Of a DNA stretch of 54,299 bases, positions 43,206 to 50,639 are shown piece after piece. The notes under the pieces are model-generated. The model did no database searches. It saw nothing but the letters and a program-made list of their open reading frames with translations, and was not told the origin of the DNA. Every line of letters starts with the position of its first letter. Position 1 is the stretch's first letter. The stretch covers positions 1 to 54,299 of the forward strand of contig NZ_LDQC01000031.1 in the NCBI RefSeq assembly GCF_001475545.1, given 5' to 3'. Both the position numbers and the translations under genes were made by a program. This DNA is from Curtobacterium luteum (GTDB lineage Bacteria; Actinomycetota; Actinomycetes; Actinomycetales; Microbacteriaceae).

Positions 43206-43535
43206 ATGAGCACGACCGTCCAGACTGACATCCGAGCCGAGGTCACGCTCGACACCGACACCGTCGACACGATCGCGATCCTCGAGGCCGACGCCGCCGT
43301 GCACGGTCGTGCGAGCCGCGCGAAGCTCACCTGGACCCAGGAGGACGAGGACGAGTGGGTCGCGAACTACGGCGGCTACTTCGGCGGGTCCGTCGACAAG
43401 CGGGACGGCCGCTACGTCGCCTCCGACACGTTCGGCCTGGTCGTCGGCGACTTCGGGTCGCTCGAGGAGGCCCAGGGCCGTCTCGCCGACCAGCTCCACG
43501 TCATGCTCCCGGCCGTCATCCGGCCGGTCGCGTAG
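43206..43535 (+). CDS. Unknown 109-residue protein, first of a tandem pair
   Basis: Acidic, no signal peptide or membrane helix. N-terminal half variable; C-terminal half has WTQEDEDEWVANYGGYFGG, then SVD, SDTFGLVVGDF and SLEEAQGRLADQLHVMLP. AAGGAG lies 7 nt before the ATG. The second gene, 147 bp downstream, encodes a protein of the same length sharing about half of the last 70 residues. Likely a small alpha+beta fold. I do not recognise the family. Confidence 0.82.
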   Translation: MSTTVQTDIRAEVTLDTDTVDTIAILEADAAVHGRASRAKLTWTQEDEDEWVANYGGYFGGSVDKRDGRYVASDTFGLVVGDFGSLEEAQGRLADQLHVMLPAVIRPVA

Positions 43536-43681
43536 TGCCGGGCGACCATCCGCGACCGTCGTCGGGCGGGCTCACGGACAGCACCACTCTGCACAACACC
43601 ACACCGCGAACAACCGCACCGCGCAGCACCGCGGGGCCGCGCACCACTCCGCGCAGCGCGAACAGCACCAGGAGCACCACC

Positions 43682-44011
43682 ATGAGCACCCCCGTCGTCT
43701 CCGGCCAGCACACCGAGGTGGACGTCGACACGGCGACCATCGAACTCATCACGGGCATCGGTGACGGCATCGTCTCACCGGCTGCACCGGCCCGTGCGCA
43801 CGTCGTGTGGTCCGAGGCGGACACCGGACTCTGGGCAGCGAACTACGGCGGGTACTACGGCGGTGTGGTCGACCAGCAGGGCGCGCACTTCTTCGTGTCC
43901 GACACCTTCGGGCAGTACGTCGGGGACTACCGGTCGCTCGAGGAAGCCCAGGACCGCTTGGCGGAACGGCTGCACGCACTGTTGCCGGACGTCCGTCGCA
44001 CGCTCGACTGA
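43682..44011 (+). CDS. Unknown 109-residue protein, second of a tandem pair
   Basis: Paralog of the preceding gene: WSEADTGLWAANYGGYYGG, VVD, SDTFGQYVGDY and SLEEAQDRLAERLHALLP align without gaps. The N-terminal 40 residues differ strongly, as expected if that part sets specificity. AGGAG lies 7 nt before the ATG. The 146-bp spacer is rich in CACC and GCGC and holds no gene. A strong terminator follows, so the pair is a self-contained unit. Confidence 0.82.
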   Translation: MSTPVVSGQHTEVDVDTATIELITGIGDGIVSPAAPARAHVVWSEADTGLWAANYGGYYGGVVDQQGAHFFVSDTFGQYVGDYRSLEEAQDRLAERLHALLPDVRRTLD

Positions 44012-44029
44012 ACGAGACGAACCCTTTCG

Positions 44030-44052
44030 AGACCCCGCCATCGGCGGGGTCT
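44030..44052. terminator. Strong rho-independent-like terminator
   Basis: AGACCCCGCC (44030-44039) and GGCGGGGTCT (44043-44052), 10 bp perfect with a 3-nt loop, followed by TCGTCGTCT. Between the convergent NYGGY pair and the SRAP gene. Confidence 0.85.
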
Positions 44053-44072
44053 TCGTCGTCTCCGGGCAGAGC

Positions 44073-44804
44073 TCACGGGATCGGCTCGATCAGCTGCGGC
44101 CCCTGGTTCCGGACGTTGTTCACCGCCCGCGAGACCTCGTACTGCTCGAGCCCCGCCGCGACCGCGAGCGACTCGTGGTCGAGCAGCGCGAGCAGGTCGT
44201 GCGTGCCGAGTCCGCCGTCGAGCCAGTCGTCGTAGCCGTCCGGCGTGAGGAACGCGGGCATCCGGTCGTGCACCTCGCCCGGCGCGACGTGGGCGTCCCG
44301 GGTGATGATCGCGAGCGAGAGCCGCCACTTGTCCGGGTCGTCCTCGGGCTTCGTCGGATCGGGCCACGCGCTGACGACACCCGCCATGGCCAGGGCGCCA
44401 CCGGGTTCGTGGACGAAGTGCGGTTCCTTCCCGTCCTCGCGCACGACCCACTCGTAGTAGCCCAGCGCGGGGACGATGCACCGGTTCGTCGCGAAGGCCC
44501 GCTTGAACATCCCGCTCGTCGCGACGGTCTCGATGCGGGCGTTGATCGGCTTCGGGCGTTGCTTCTGGAAGTCCTTCGCCCAGCTCGGCACGAACCCCCA
44601 GCTGATCCGGGGGAGCTCTCGCTGCCCGTGGCGCTGCCGGACGGCGTACACGGGGTCGGTCGGGGCGACGTTCCAGCTCGGGGCGAGGCCGGGGCGGACC
44701 TCGCCGGTGTCCTCGTCGACGTGCTCGGTGCGCGCGGCGAGCTCACCGACGAGTTCCGGGAGCAGGTCGGCGGTGGTGTCGGAGACGACGAACCTTCCAC
44801 ACAT
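44073..44804 (-). CDS. SOS response-associated peptidase (SRAP/YedK)
   Basis: 243 residues. MCGRF places catalytic Cys2 at the mature N-terminus; NARIETVATSGMF, FATNRCIVPALGYYEW (Glu) and VHDRMPAFL (His) complete the SRAP site, which covalently crosslinks to abasic sites in single-stranded DNA and protects them. ATG 44804 lies 6 nt after CAGACT; because Cys2 must follow Met1, this start is certain. Length agrees with bacterial YedK. Confidence 0.94.
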   Translation of the reverse strand: MCGRFVVSDTTADLLPELVGELAARTEHVDEDTGEVRPGLAPSWNVAPTDPVYAVRQRHGQRELPRISWGFVPSWAKDFQKQRPKPINARIETVATSGMFKRAFATNRCIVPALGYYEWVVREDGKEPHFVHEPGGALAMAGVVSAWPDPTKPEDDPDKWRLSLAIITRDAHVAPGEVHDRMPAFLTPDGYDDWLDGGLGTHDLLALLDHESLAVAAGLEQYEVSRAVNNVRNQGPQLIEPIP

Positions 44805-44902
44805 GGCGCCAGTCTGCCCGGAACCGCCGACAGGCGTCTGCGCTGGGCGGCGTGTGCCGACAGACGTCCGCGCTGGGTGGCGTGCGCGGCAGGCGCCGAG
44901 CG

Positions 44903-46495
44903 TCAGCCCCGCGCGCCCGCCGTCTCCCGCGACCCGCCGCCCTCGGGCGCACCCGCGAGCATCCGGTCCGCCGTCCGCAGCGACAGCGCCATGATCGTCA
45001 GCGCCGGGTTCGCGATCACGGCACTCGGGAACACCGAGTTGTCGCAGACCCAGAGGTTCGGCACGTCCCACGACCGCCCGTCCCGGTCCACGACCGACGA
45101 CGACGCGTCGGTCCCCATCCGGGCGGTGCCGATGGTGTGCGCGGTCCGCTCGAGCACACGGACGTCACGACCTCCGGCCGCCTCGACGATGGCCGTCATG
45201 GTCCGTACGGCGTGCCGCTCGATCGCGTCCTCGTTCTCGCCGGGGCTGAACGTGACCCGAGCCTTGGGCACCCCGTGTGCGTCGAGCTCGTCGGTCAGCT
45301 CGAGGCGGTTCCCGTCGTACGGCAGGCACTCGGCGTTGATGCCGACCCCGGCCATCCGCGGGTAGTCCCGCATGGCGTCGACGAGTGCCTTCCCGCGGAG
45401 CCCGCCACCCCGGACGAGCGTCGTGGCGAAGGTCAGCGGCTGCACGCCGAGGCTCTGGATGAGGTACCCGCCGGCGAAGTCGGCGTCGGCCGGGCGCACG
45501 AAGTCCTCGGTGATGATCGACGACGGGTACCCGCGGTAGGACCGCATGGACTCGTCGAACGTCGCCCACACCTGGGTCGCGCCGTGCGCGGTGAAGTTCC
45601 GGCCGACCTGGCCGCTGGAGTTCGCGAGCCCGGTGTGCAGCAGGAGGCGCGGGGTCTCGACCCCACCCGCGGCGAGGACGAGCGAGCGGCACCGCTGTCG
45701 GTGGTCCCGGCCGCCCTGGTGGTAGACGACCGCCTCGACCCGTCCGAGCGCGTCCAGCTCGACCCCGTGCACGAACGCCTCCGGCCGGATCTCGGCACCG
45801 AACGCCACCGCGGCGGGCAGGTACGTGGTGTCCATCGACACCTTCGACCCGTTCCGGCAGCCCTGGTGGCAGGACCCGCACGAGATGCACGCCTGGCGGA
45901 GCCCGTGGTGCTCCTGGTGCCGGTCCTCGGTGGTGAGCCCGACGGGGGCGTCGGTGGCGGTGATCCCGAGCGCCGCGGTGCCGCGCATCATCATGTCCGA
46001 GGACGCGTTCCGAGCCGGGGGCCGCATGCGGTAGCGGCGTGACGGGTCCCACGGGTAGTGCTCGGGCCCGGCCACGCCGACGTCGTGCTCGACCTGCTCG
46101 ATGTAGCCGGTCAGCTCGTCGTGGTCGATCGGCCAGTCCTCGCCCTCGCCGGACTCGGTCCGGAGCTGCAGGTCGTGCCGGCTCGGACGGGGAGTGAACG
46201 CACCCCAGTGCAGCGTCGACCCGCCGACCCCGGTCCCGCTGTTGTTCGGGCCGAACGCGGTCGGGGCGTCACCGCCGCTGATCCGCTCGTCCATCCAGTT
46301 GATGTCGGCGGGTGCGAGCACCTCGTCGGGGGTGTGGTCGCCGGACTCGGTGTTCCTCCCGGCCTCGAGCGCGACGACCGAGAGCCCGCGTCGCGCGAGT
46401 GCCGCGGTGAGCGGGGCACCACCCGCGCCGGTGCCGACGACGACCACGTCGACGACCTCGTCCTCGTCCCAGTGTCGCTGTCCGTCGAGTCTCAT
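44903..46495 (-). CDS. GMC family FAD-dependent oxidoreductase
   Basis: 530 residues. FAD motif VGTGAGGAPLTAALA (about 20-35), then LEAGRN, GVGGSTLHWGAF and a C-terminal HTIGTARMG plus NPALTIMALSLRTAD segment typical of the dehydrogenase branch (gluconate/ sorbosone/ glucoside 3-dehydrogenases). A cysteine cluster, CISCGSCHQGC, near residue 205 could bind an Fe-S centre, as in some FAD dehydrogenases. No signal peptide. Overlaps the upstream gene by ATGA, so the two proteins are made together. Confidence 0.9.
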   Translation of the reverse strand: MRLDGQRHWDEDEVVDVVVVGTGAGGAPLTAALARRGLSVVALEAGRNTESGDHTPDEVLAPADINWMDERISGGDAPTAFGPNNSGTGVGGSTLHWGAFTPRPSRHDLQLRTESGEGEDWPIDHDELTGYIEQVEHDVGVAGPEHYPWDPSRRYRMRPPARNASSDMMMRGTAALGITATDAPVGLTTEDRHQEHHGLRQACISCGSCHQGCRNGSKVSMDTTYLPAAVAFGAEIRPEAFVHGVELDALGRVEAVVYHQGGRDHRQRCRSLVLAAGGVETPRLLLHTGLANSSGQVGRNFTAHGATQVWATFDESMRSYRGYPSSIITEDFVRPADADFAGGYLIQSLGVQPLTFATTLVRGGGLRGKALVDAMRDYPRMAGVGINAECLPYDGNRLELTDELDAHGVPKARVTFSPGENEDAIERHAVRTMTAIVEAAGGRDVRVLERTAHTIGTARMGTDASSSVVDRDGRSWDVPNLWVCDNSVFPSAVIANPALTIMALSLRTADRMLAGAPEGGGSRETAGARG

Positions 46496-47898
46496 CGCGT
46501 CGTCTCCGCTTCCGTCGTGTCCTCGGGACGGGCGGGGCCGGCCGCCGGCGGCCCCGCCTCCCATGCTTCACGCTGTCCGGCGCCGAGGAGCTGGAAGCCC
46601 TGCTTCCGCACGCCGTCACCGCCGTTCGCGTAGCCGTCGTAGTCGATCGCCGCCATCGTCGCCGGGTGCGCGAGCCACTGCTTCGCGAGATCCACCGCAG
46701 CGTCCTCGGCCCAGGCGGCCAACTGCGCGGCGGTCAGCAGCCCGACCGGTTCGTACGATCCGTCCTCGATCGCAGCGAGGACGTCGGCGAGCACCCCGGC
46801 ACGGTCGTCGTCGGCACCGCCACGCGGAACCGTCGCACCGAGCTCGTCGAGCGCCGCCCGGTACGCCTCGACGTCCGTCGGCAGTCCGTCCGGCCGCCAG
46901 CCGTCCCCTGCGCCGTCCGCCAACTGCGCGTCCACCCGGAGGGCGACGTCGACGGTCCGTCCGCCCGACTGCGGCACGACCACCGCGGCGACGGCCCGGA
47001 GCGTGTCGAGCTGCGTGGGCGTGAGCACCTGCGGCTCGCCGTCGGGGTCGTCCGCCAGCGCTCGGACGGCCAGCGCCCCGCGGGTCGTCGCGCTCACCCG
47101 CGGCGAGGCGATGACCCGGGCGTGCTCCGCGGGGACCACCGGTCCGTTCGCGGCGTGGCGCGCCCAGAAGGTGCGGATGCGGTCGGCGACGTCGTCGGGC
47201 TGCTCCCACGGCAGCAGGTGCGCGGCGCCGGGGACGACCGCGAAGGTCCCGTTCGACCAGTGCGGCAGGACGAGTTCCCGCTGCGCCGACGGTCCGAGAT
47301 CGCCGTCCTCTGCGCCGGCGAGCACGAGCGCGGGCACCGGGTTCGTCGTGTCGTCGGACCAGTCCTCGCGGCTGCCCCGCTCGAGCCAGGAGCGCCAGGC
47401 CTCGGGGTCGGCGCGCTCGACGTCGTACACCGCGGACCGCAGGCGGTCGGACCGCAGGGTTCCGGCAGTGTTCGCGTCGACGAACTCTCCGGCGTGGTCG
47501 GTGCTGATGTGCCCGGCGGCGGCCCAGTCGAGCATCGCGTCGCGGCGGTCCTCGCCCATCGGCTCGGGGGAGCGCGGCGACGCGGCCAGCAGGACGACAC
47601 CACGCAGGCCGAAGAGGCCGTTCGCGCCGGAGACGGTGCGGTCCGCGACGATCGCCGCGATCTTGCCGCCCATCGAGTGCCCGACGAGCGCCCACTCCGT
47701 GACACCGCTCCGTCCGATGGCCCGTTCGACGCGCTCGACCATGTCCTCGACGGTCGTGCCGGAGGACGCCGGGCTCGTGCCGAACCCCGGGAGGTCGATG
47801 CCGACGAGGTCGAGCACGTCCTCCAACCGGTCGTGCAGCAGCGCGAACTCCTCGGAACTCGAGCCGAGGGCGTGGAGGCAGAACGCGGTGGCGGGCAT
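46492..47898 (-). CDS. Alpha/beta hydrolase fused to gluconate-2-dehydrogenase subunit-3-like domain
   Basis: 468 residues. The N-terminal ~255 residues are an alpha/beta hydrolase (HALGSSS oxyanion loop, GHSMGG with Ser75, catalytic His in GAAHLLPWEQ). The C-terminal ~200 (from LTPTQLDTLRAVAAVVVPQ) resemble Gluconate_2-dh3, the small subunit of GMC dehydrogenases; AAIDYDGYANGGDGVRKQG and a GF(x)LLGAGQREAWE end are typical. The partner GMC subunit is the very next gene (ATGA overlap). ATG 47898 gives a full-length hydrolase. The hydrolase half may act on a lactone or ester related to the oxidised sugar (inference). Confidence 0.82.
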   Translation of the reverse strand: MPATAFCLHALGSSSEEFALLHDRLEDVLDLVGIDLPGFGTSPASSGTTVEDMVERVERAIGRSGVTEWALVGHSMGGKIAAIVADRTVSGANGLFGLRGVVLLAASPRSPEPMGEDRRDAMLDWAAAGHISTDHAGEFVDANTAGTLRSDRLRSAVYDVERADPEAWRSWLERGSREDWSDDTTNPVPALVLAGAEDGDLGPSAQRELVLPHWSNGTFAVVPGAAHLLPWEQPDDVADRIRTFWARHAANGPVVPAEHARVIASPRVSATTRGALAVRALADDPDGEPQVLTPTQLDTLRAVAAVVVPQSGGRTVDVALRVDAQLADGAGDGWRPDGLPTDVEAYRAALDELGATVPRGGADDDRAGVLADVLAAIEDGSYEPVGLLTAAQLAAWAEDAAVDLAKQWLAHPATMAAIDYDGYANGGDGVRKQGFQLLGAGQREAWEAGPPAAGPARPEDTTEAETTR

Positions 47899-47988
47899 GC
47901 GTTCGTTCCTACGCGTCGCGCCTTGTGGACATGGGGTGGCGCTGTACCCCTCCTGGCGGGAACGGGTGACATCCGCGAGGATCGGAGC

Positions 47989-48603
47989 GTGTTCCGACTC
48001 GGGTGCTCCGTCTTCCGCCGCCACGCCGGCGACGTCTTCGACCGCGCACGCGTCCGGCGCGCGGTCGCGATCGCGGCAGCGGCCTTCGCCGTGAGTGTTG
48101 TCGCCCTGTCCGGACTGGAGGCACGACTCGGCTGGACGGGGACCGGCCCCGTCCGCAGCGCGGTCGCGATCGCACTCCTCGCGCTCGGGGTCGGGCTGCT
48201 CACGTTCGGGTGCATCCCGACCCGGCACCCCCTCGATCCCGCCGCGACGATCAACGGCCGACCGGTCCGTGTGGACCTCCGGTTCGCCGCCCGGCCGACG
48301 ACGAAGCGGTACCTCCGTCGACGCGCCGTGCCGGTCGCACCCGAGGACCGCGACGCCGTCCTCACCGACACCCTGCTGCTCCGCCGTGGTCTCATCGCCC
48401 TGATCGGCCGCGCCGGCCCGCTCCTCGGCGCGGGGGTCGCCGCCGCGTGCGCCTGCGTCGTGACGGCCTGGACGCAGTGGTTCCCACTGCTCTGGGTCGT
48501 GGGTTACGCGTTCTCGATCCCGGGCACGCTCGCCGACCTCGGGCGCACCGAACGCGCACGGCTCGCCGCGCTCGCCGCGCCGGAGCCCGCACCGACGGAC
48601 TGA
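47989..48603 (+). CDS. Unknown membrane protein, paralog of the next gene
   Basis: 204 residues, four membrane helices (about 28-46, 60-80, 140-158, 163-180). Begins VFRLGCSVFR and has PVAPEDRDAVLTDTLLLRRG. The convergent gene 36 bp away starts VFRLGWQVFR with PVAPEHRDIVLRGIDVYRD, so the two are paralogs. GTG 47989 lies 6 nt after GAGGAT. No known family; probably 2+2 helix topology with a soluble middle loop. Confidence 0.75.
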   Translation: MFRLGCSVFRRHAGDVFDRARVRRAVAIAAAAFAVSVVALSGLEARLGWTGTGPVRSAVAIALLALGVGLLTFGCIPTRHPLDPAATINGRPVRVDLRFAARPTTKRYLRRRAVPVAPEDRDAVLTDTLLLRRGLIALIGRAGPLLGAGVAAACACVVTAWTQWFPLLWVVGYAFSIPGTLADLGRTERARLAALAAPEPAPTD

Positions 48604-48639
48604 CCGAGCTCACCCGGTGATCGGTCGCGCTGACCGGGA

Positions 48640-49305
48640 TCACTCGCCGGGCAGCGCGAGCTTGCTGCCGCTCGGTCCGCCCGGACGACCGCGCTTCGGG
48701 GGCGGGGGGACCGGCGGGAGCGCCGACGCCTCGACGCGGAGCTGCTCCTGACGGCCGAGCGTGCGGATGCCGATGATCCCGTAGCCGCCGGCGATCAGCG
48801 GCCAGACCGGCGCGTACAGGAACACCGGGCCGTGGGTGACGGTCTCCGTGATCGCCACCAGGATCCCGCCGACCAGACCGAGCACCCACGAGCCGAGCAG
48901 GAAGGAACTCTGCAGGGTCGCACGGACGACGAGGTCGCGGTAGACGTCGATGCCCCGCAGCACGATGTCCCGGTGTTCGGGCGCCACCGGCGGCGGGTTC
49001 CTGCGGTAGTAGCGGGCGACCGCCTCCTGCGTCCGCCAGCCGATCGACGGGACCGGCGGGATCGCCCACCCCTTCGGCCCGATGCGGCAGAACACCATCG
49101 AGAACCCGCCCGCGGCGGTCCCGAACAGCAGGGCCGCCACCGTGCCTCCCGCGGTGATCCCGTCGGTCAGGGCCGCGACCACGAGCAGCCCGACGAACAC
49201 CACCGGCGCGACGATCGCCGCCACCACCACGAGCCGTCGTCGATCCCGGTCGGAGACGAGCTCGGGCAGCCGCGTGCGGAACACCTGCCAGCCGAGTCGG
49301 AACAC
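48640..49305 (-). CDS. Unknown membrane protein, paralog of the previous gene
   Basis: 221 residues, four hydrophobic helices. N-terminus VFRLGWQVFRTRLPELVSDRDRRR mirrors that of the convergent neighbour, and VAPEHRDIVLRG matches its VAPEDRDAVL motif. The C-terminal ~30 residues are Pro/Gly/basic. The GTG start and the next 11 bp (GTGTTCCGACTCGG) are identical to those of the paralog. TAGGCA lies 6 nt upstream. Function unknown. Confidence 0.75.
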   Translation of the reverse strand: MFRLGWQVFRTRLPELVSDRDRRRLVVVAAIVAPVVFVGLLVVAALTDGITAGGTVAALLFGTAAGGFSMVFCRIGPKGWAIPPVPSIGWRTQEAVARYYRRNPPPVAPEHRDIVLRGIDVYRDLVVRATLQSSFLLGSWVLGLVGGILVAITETVTHGPVFLYAPVWPLIAGGYGIIGIRTLGRQEQLRVEASALPPVPPPPKRGRPGGPSGSKLALPGE

Positions 49306-49336
49306 GGCTCCTGCCTACACGCGCTACCGTCGTCCG

Positions 49337-49729
49337 GTGATCGCCGACACCGACCGCTGCCCCTGCCTGAGCGGGAACCCGTACGGCGAGTGCTGCGGCA
49401 CCCTGCACGCCGGTGCCCCCGCGCCGACCGCCGAACGGCTCATGCGCTCCCGGTTCACCGCGTTCGCGCTCGGGCTGCCCGAGTACCTGCTCGCGACCTG
49501 GCACCCGAGCACGCGCCCGTCGTCCCTCGACCTCGACGACACGCAGCGGTGGACCCGGCTCGACATCGTCGGCACCCGCGCCGGCGGACCGTTCGACACC
49601 GAGGGGACGGTCGCGTTCCGGGCGTACTGGCGCACGGACGACGAACGCGGCGTCCTCGAAGAGACGAGCGACTTCGTCCGCGAGGACGGCCGGTGGCTCT
49701 ACGTCGACGGCGACGTCAGCGCGGGCTGA
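49337..49729 (+). CDS. YchJ family SEC-C-type metal-binding protein
   Basis: 130 residues. CPCLSGNPYGECCG near residue 8 is the zinc-binding Cys pattern of SEC-C/YchJ proteins, with Leu in place of the common Gly. RLMRSRFTAFALGLPEYLLATWHPSTRP and the later FRAYWR/ EDGRWLYVDGD segment match the UPF0225/YchJ middle and C-terminal domain (NTF2-like). Start GTG 49337 lies 6 nt after TACCGT. Its 3' end overlaps the convergent aroE by 14 bp. Biological role unknown. Confidence 0.85.
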   Translation: MIADTDRCPCLSGNPYGECCGTLHAGAPAPTAERLMRSRFTAFALGLPEYLLATWHPSTRPSSLDLDDTQRWTRLDIVGTRAGGPFDTEGTVAFRAYWRTDDERGVLEETSDFVREDGRWLYVDGDVSAG

Positions 49730-50585
49730 TCGACGGCTCCAGCCCGACGGCGGACCGCATCGCCCGACGCACCGCGGCCTCGTCGGGCAGCAGCTGGTCC
49801 TGGTCGCCCGACAGGAAGAACCGGATCTGCCCGATGGCCTGTTCGGTCAGCATGTCGAGTCCGTTGAGCACGCGGCCGCCGGCACCGCCCCAGCGGGTGG
49901 CGGCAGCGGTCGGCCACGGCTCGTACGCGACGTCGAACAGCACCGCGTCCGGGTCCGACGGCACCAGGTCGAGGTCGTCCGCGGCGCCGCCCGGCAGCGT
50001 CGACAGGACGAACCCGTGGTGCGTCCCCGGGAGCTCGGTCAGCGCGTGCACCTCGAGGGACACCCCCAGCCGGACGGCGAGGTCGACGAGGCGTCGGGAC
50101 TTCGCCGGATCGCGCAGGAACACCCGCACGAGGACCGCCCCGAGCCGGACGGCGGCGGTGAGGGCACTCGCCGCGGTCGCGCCGCCACCGAGGACCGTCG
50201 CCTCACCCGGCAGGTGCCCGAGTGCCTCGACCGGCCGGACCAGCCCCTCGACGTCGGTGTTCGCACCCAGTCGTTCGACGTGGTCCCCGACCGTGCGGAA
50301 GGCGACCGTGTTGGCGACCCCGAGCTCGTCGACGAGCGGGGTCGTGCGGTCGAGGAGCGGCAGCACCTCCCGCTTGAGCGGCATGGTGAGGCTGAGGCCG
50401 CGCCATTCCGGACCCAACCCCGCGACGAACGCACCGAGCCCACCGGACGCCACCTCGTGCCTCCCGTACGTGAAGGGCAGACCGAGGACGTCGTAGGCCG
50501 CTGCGTGGAGGGTGGGCGAGAGGGAGTGTGCGACGGGGGAGCCGAGCACCGCGAGGTGGGAGCGGGCCGGATCGGAGTACTGCAC
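49716..50585 (-). CDS. aroE: Shikimate dehydrogenase
   Basis: 289 residues. Reduces 3-dehydroshikimate with NADPH in aromatic amino-acid synthesis. Shikimate site: GSPVAHSLSPTLHAAAY, LTMPLKRE (catalytic Lys), GVANTV and GANTDVEG (Asp). The nucleotide motif GGGATAAS follows. Starts with GTG 50585, 6 nt after TACGCT; the long frame that continues to 51665 is antisense to the iron lipoprotein and not real. The chorismate mutase gene is 1.7 kb away, but not in one operon. Confidence 0.9.
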   Translation of the reverse strand: MQYSDPARSHLAVLGSPVAHSLSPTLHAAAYDVLGLPFTYGRHEVASGGLGAFVAGLGPEWRGLSLTMPLKREVLPLLDRTTPLVDELGVANTVAFRTVGDHVERLGANTDVEGLVRPVEALGHLPGEATVLGGGATAASALTAAVRLGAVLVRVFLRDPAKSRRLVDLAVRLGVSLEVHALTELPGTHHGFVLSTLPGGAADDLDLVPSDPDAVLFDVAYEPWPTAAATRWGGAGGRVLNGLDMLTEQAIGQIRFFLSGDQDQLLPDEAAVRRAMRSAVGLEPSISPR

Positions 50586-50620
50586 CCGGCCAGCGTACCG
50601 AGGTGCCCGGAGCAGATGAC

Positions 50621-50639
50621 TTAGGGTAGCCTTACCTCC
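50621..50639 (+). promoter_or_regulatory. DtxR/IdeR-type iron box over a leaderless promoter
   Basis: TTAGGGTAGCCTTACCTCC agrees at 15 of 19 positions with the DtxR/IdeR consensus and ends directly before the GTG start at 50640. The -10 TAGCCT (50627-50632) is inside it, 7 nt before the GTG. Iron-loaded repressor would block the promoter. Confidence 0.75.
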
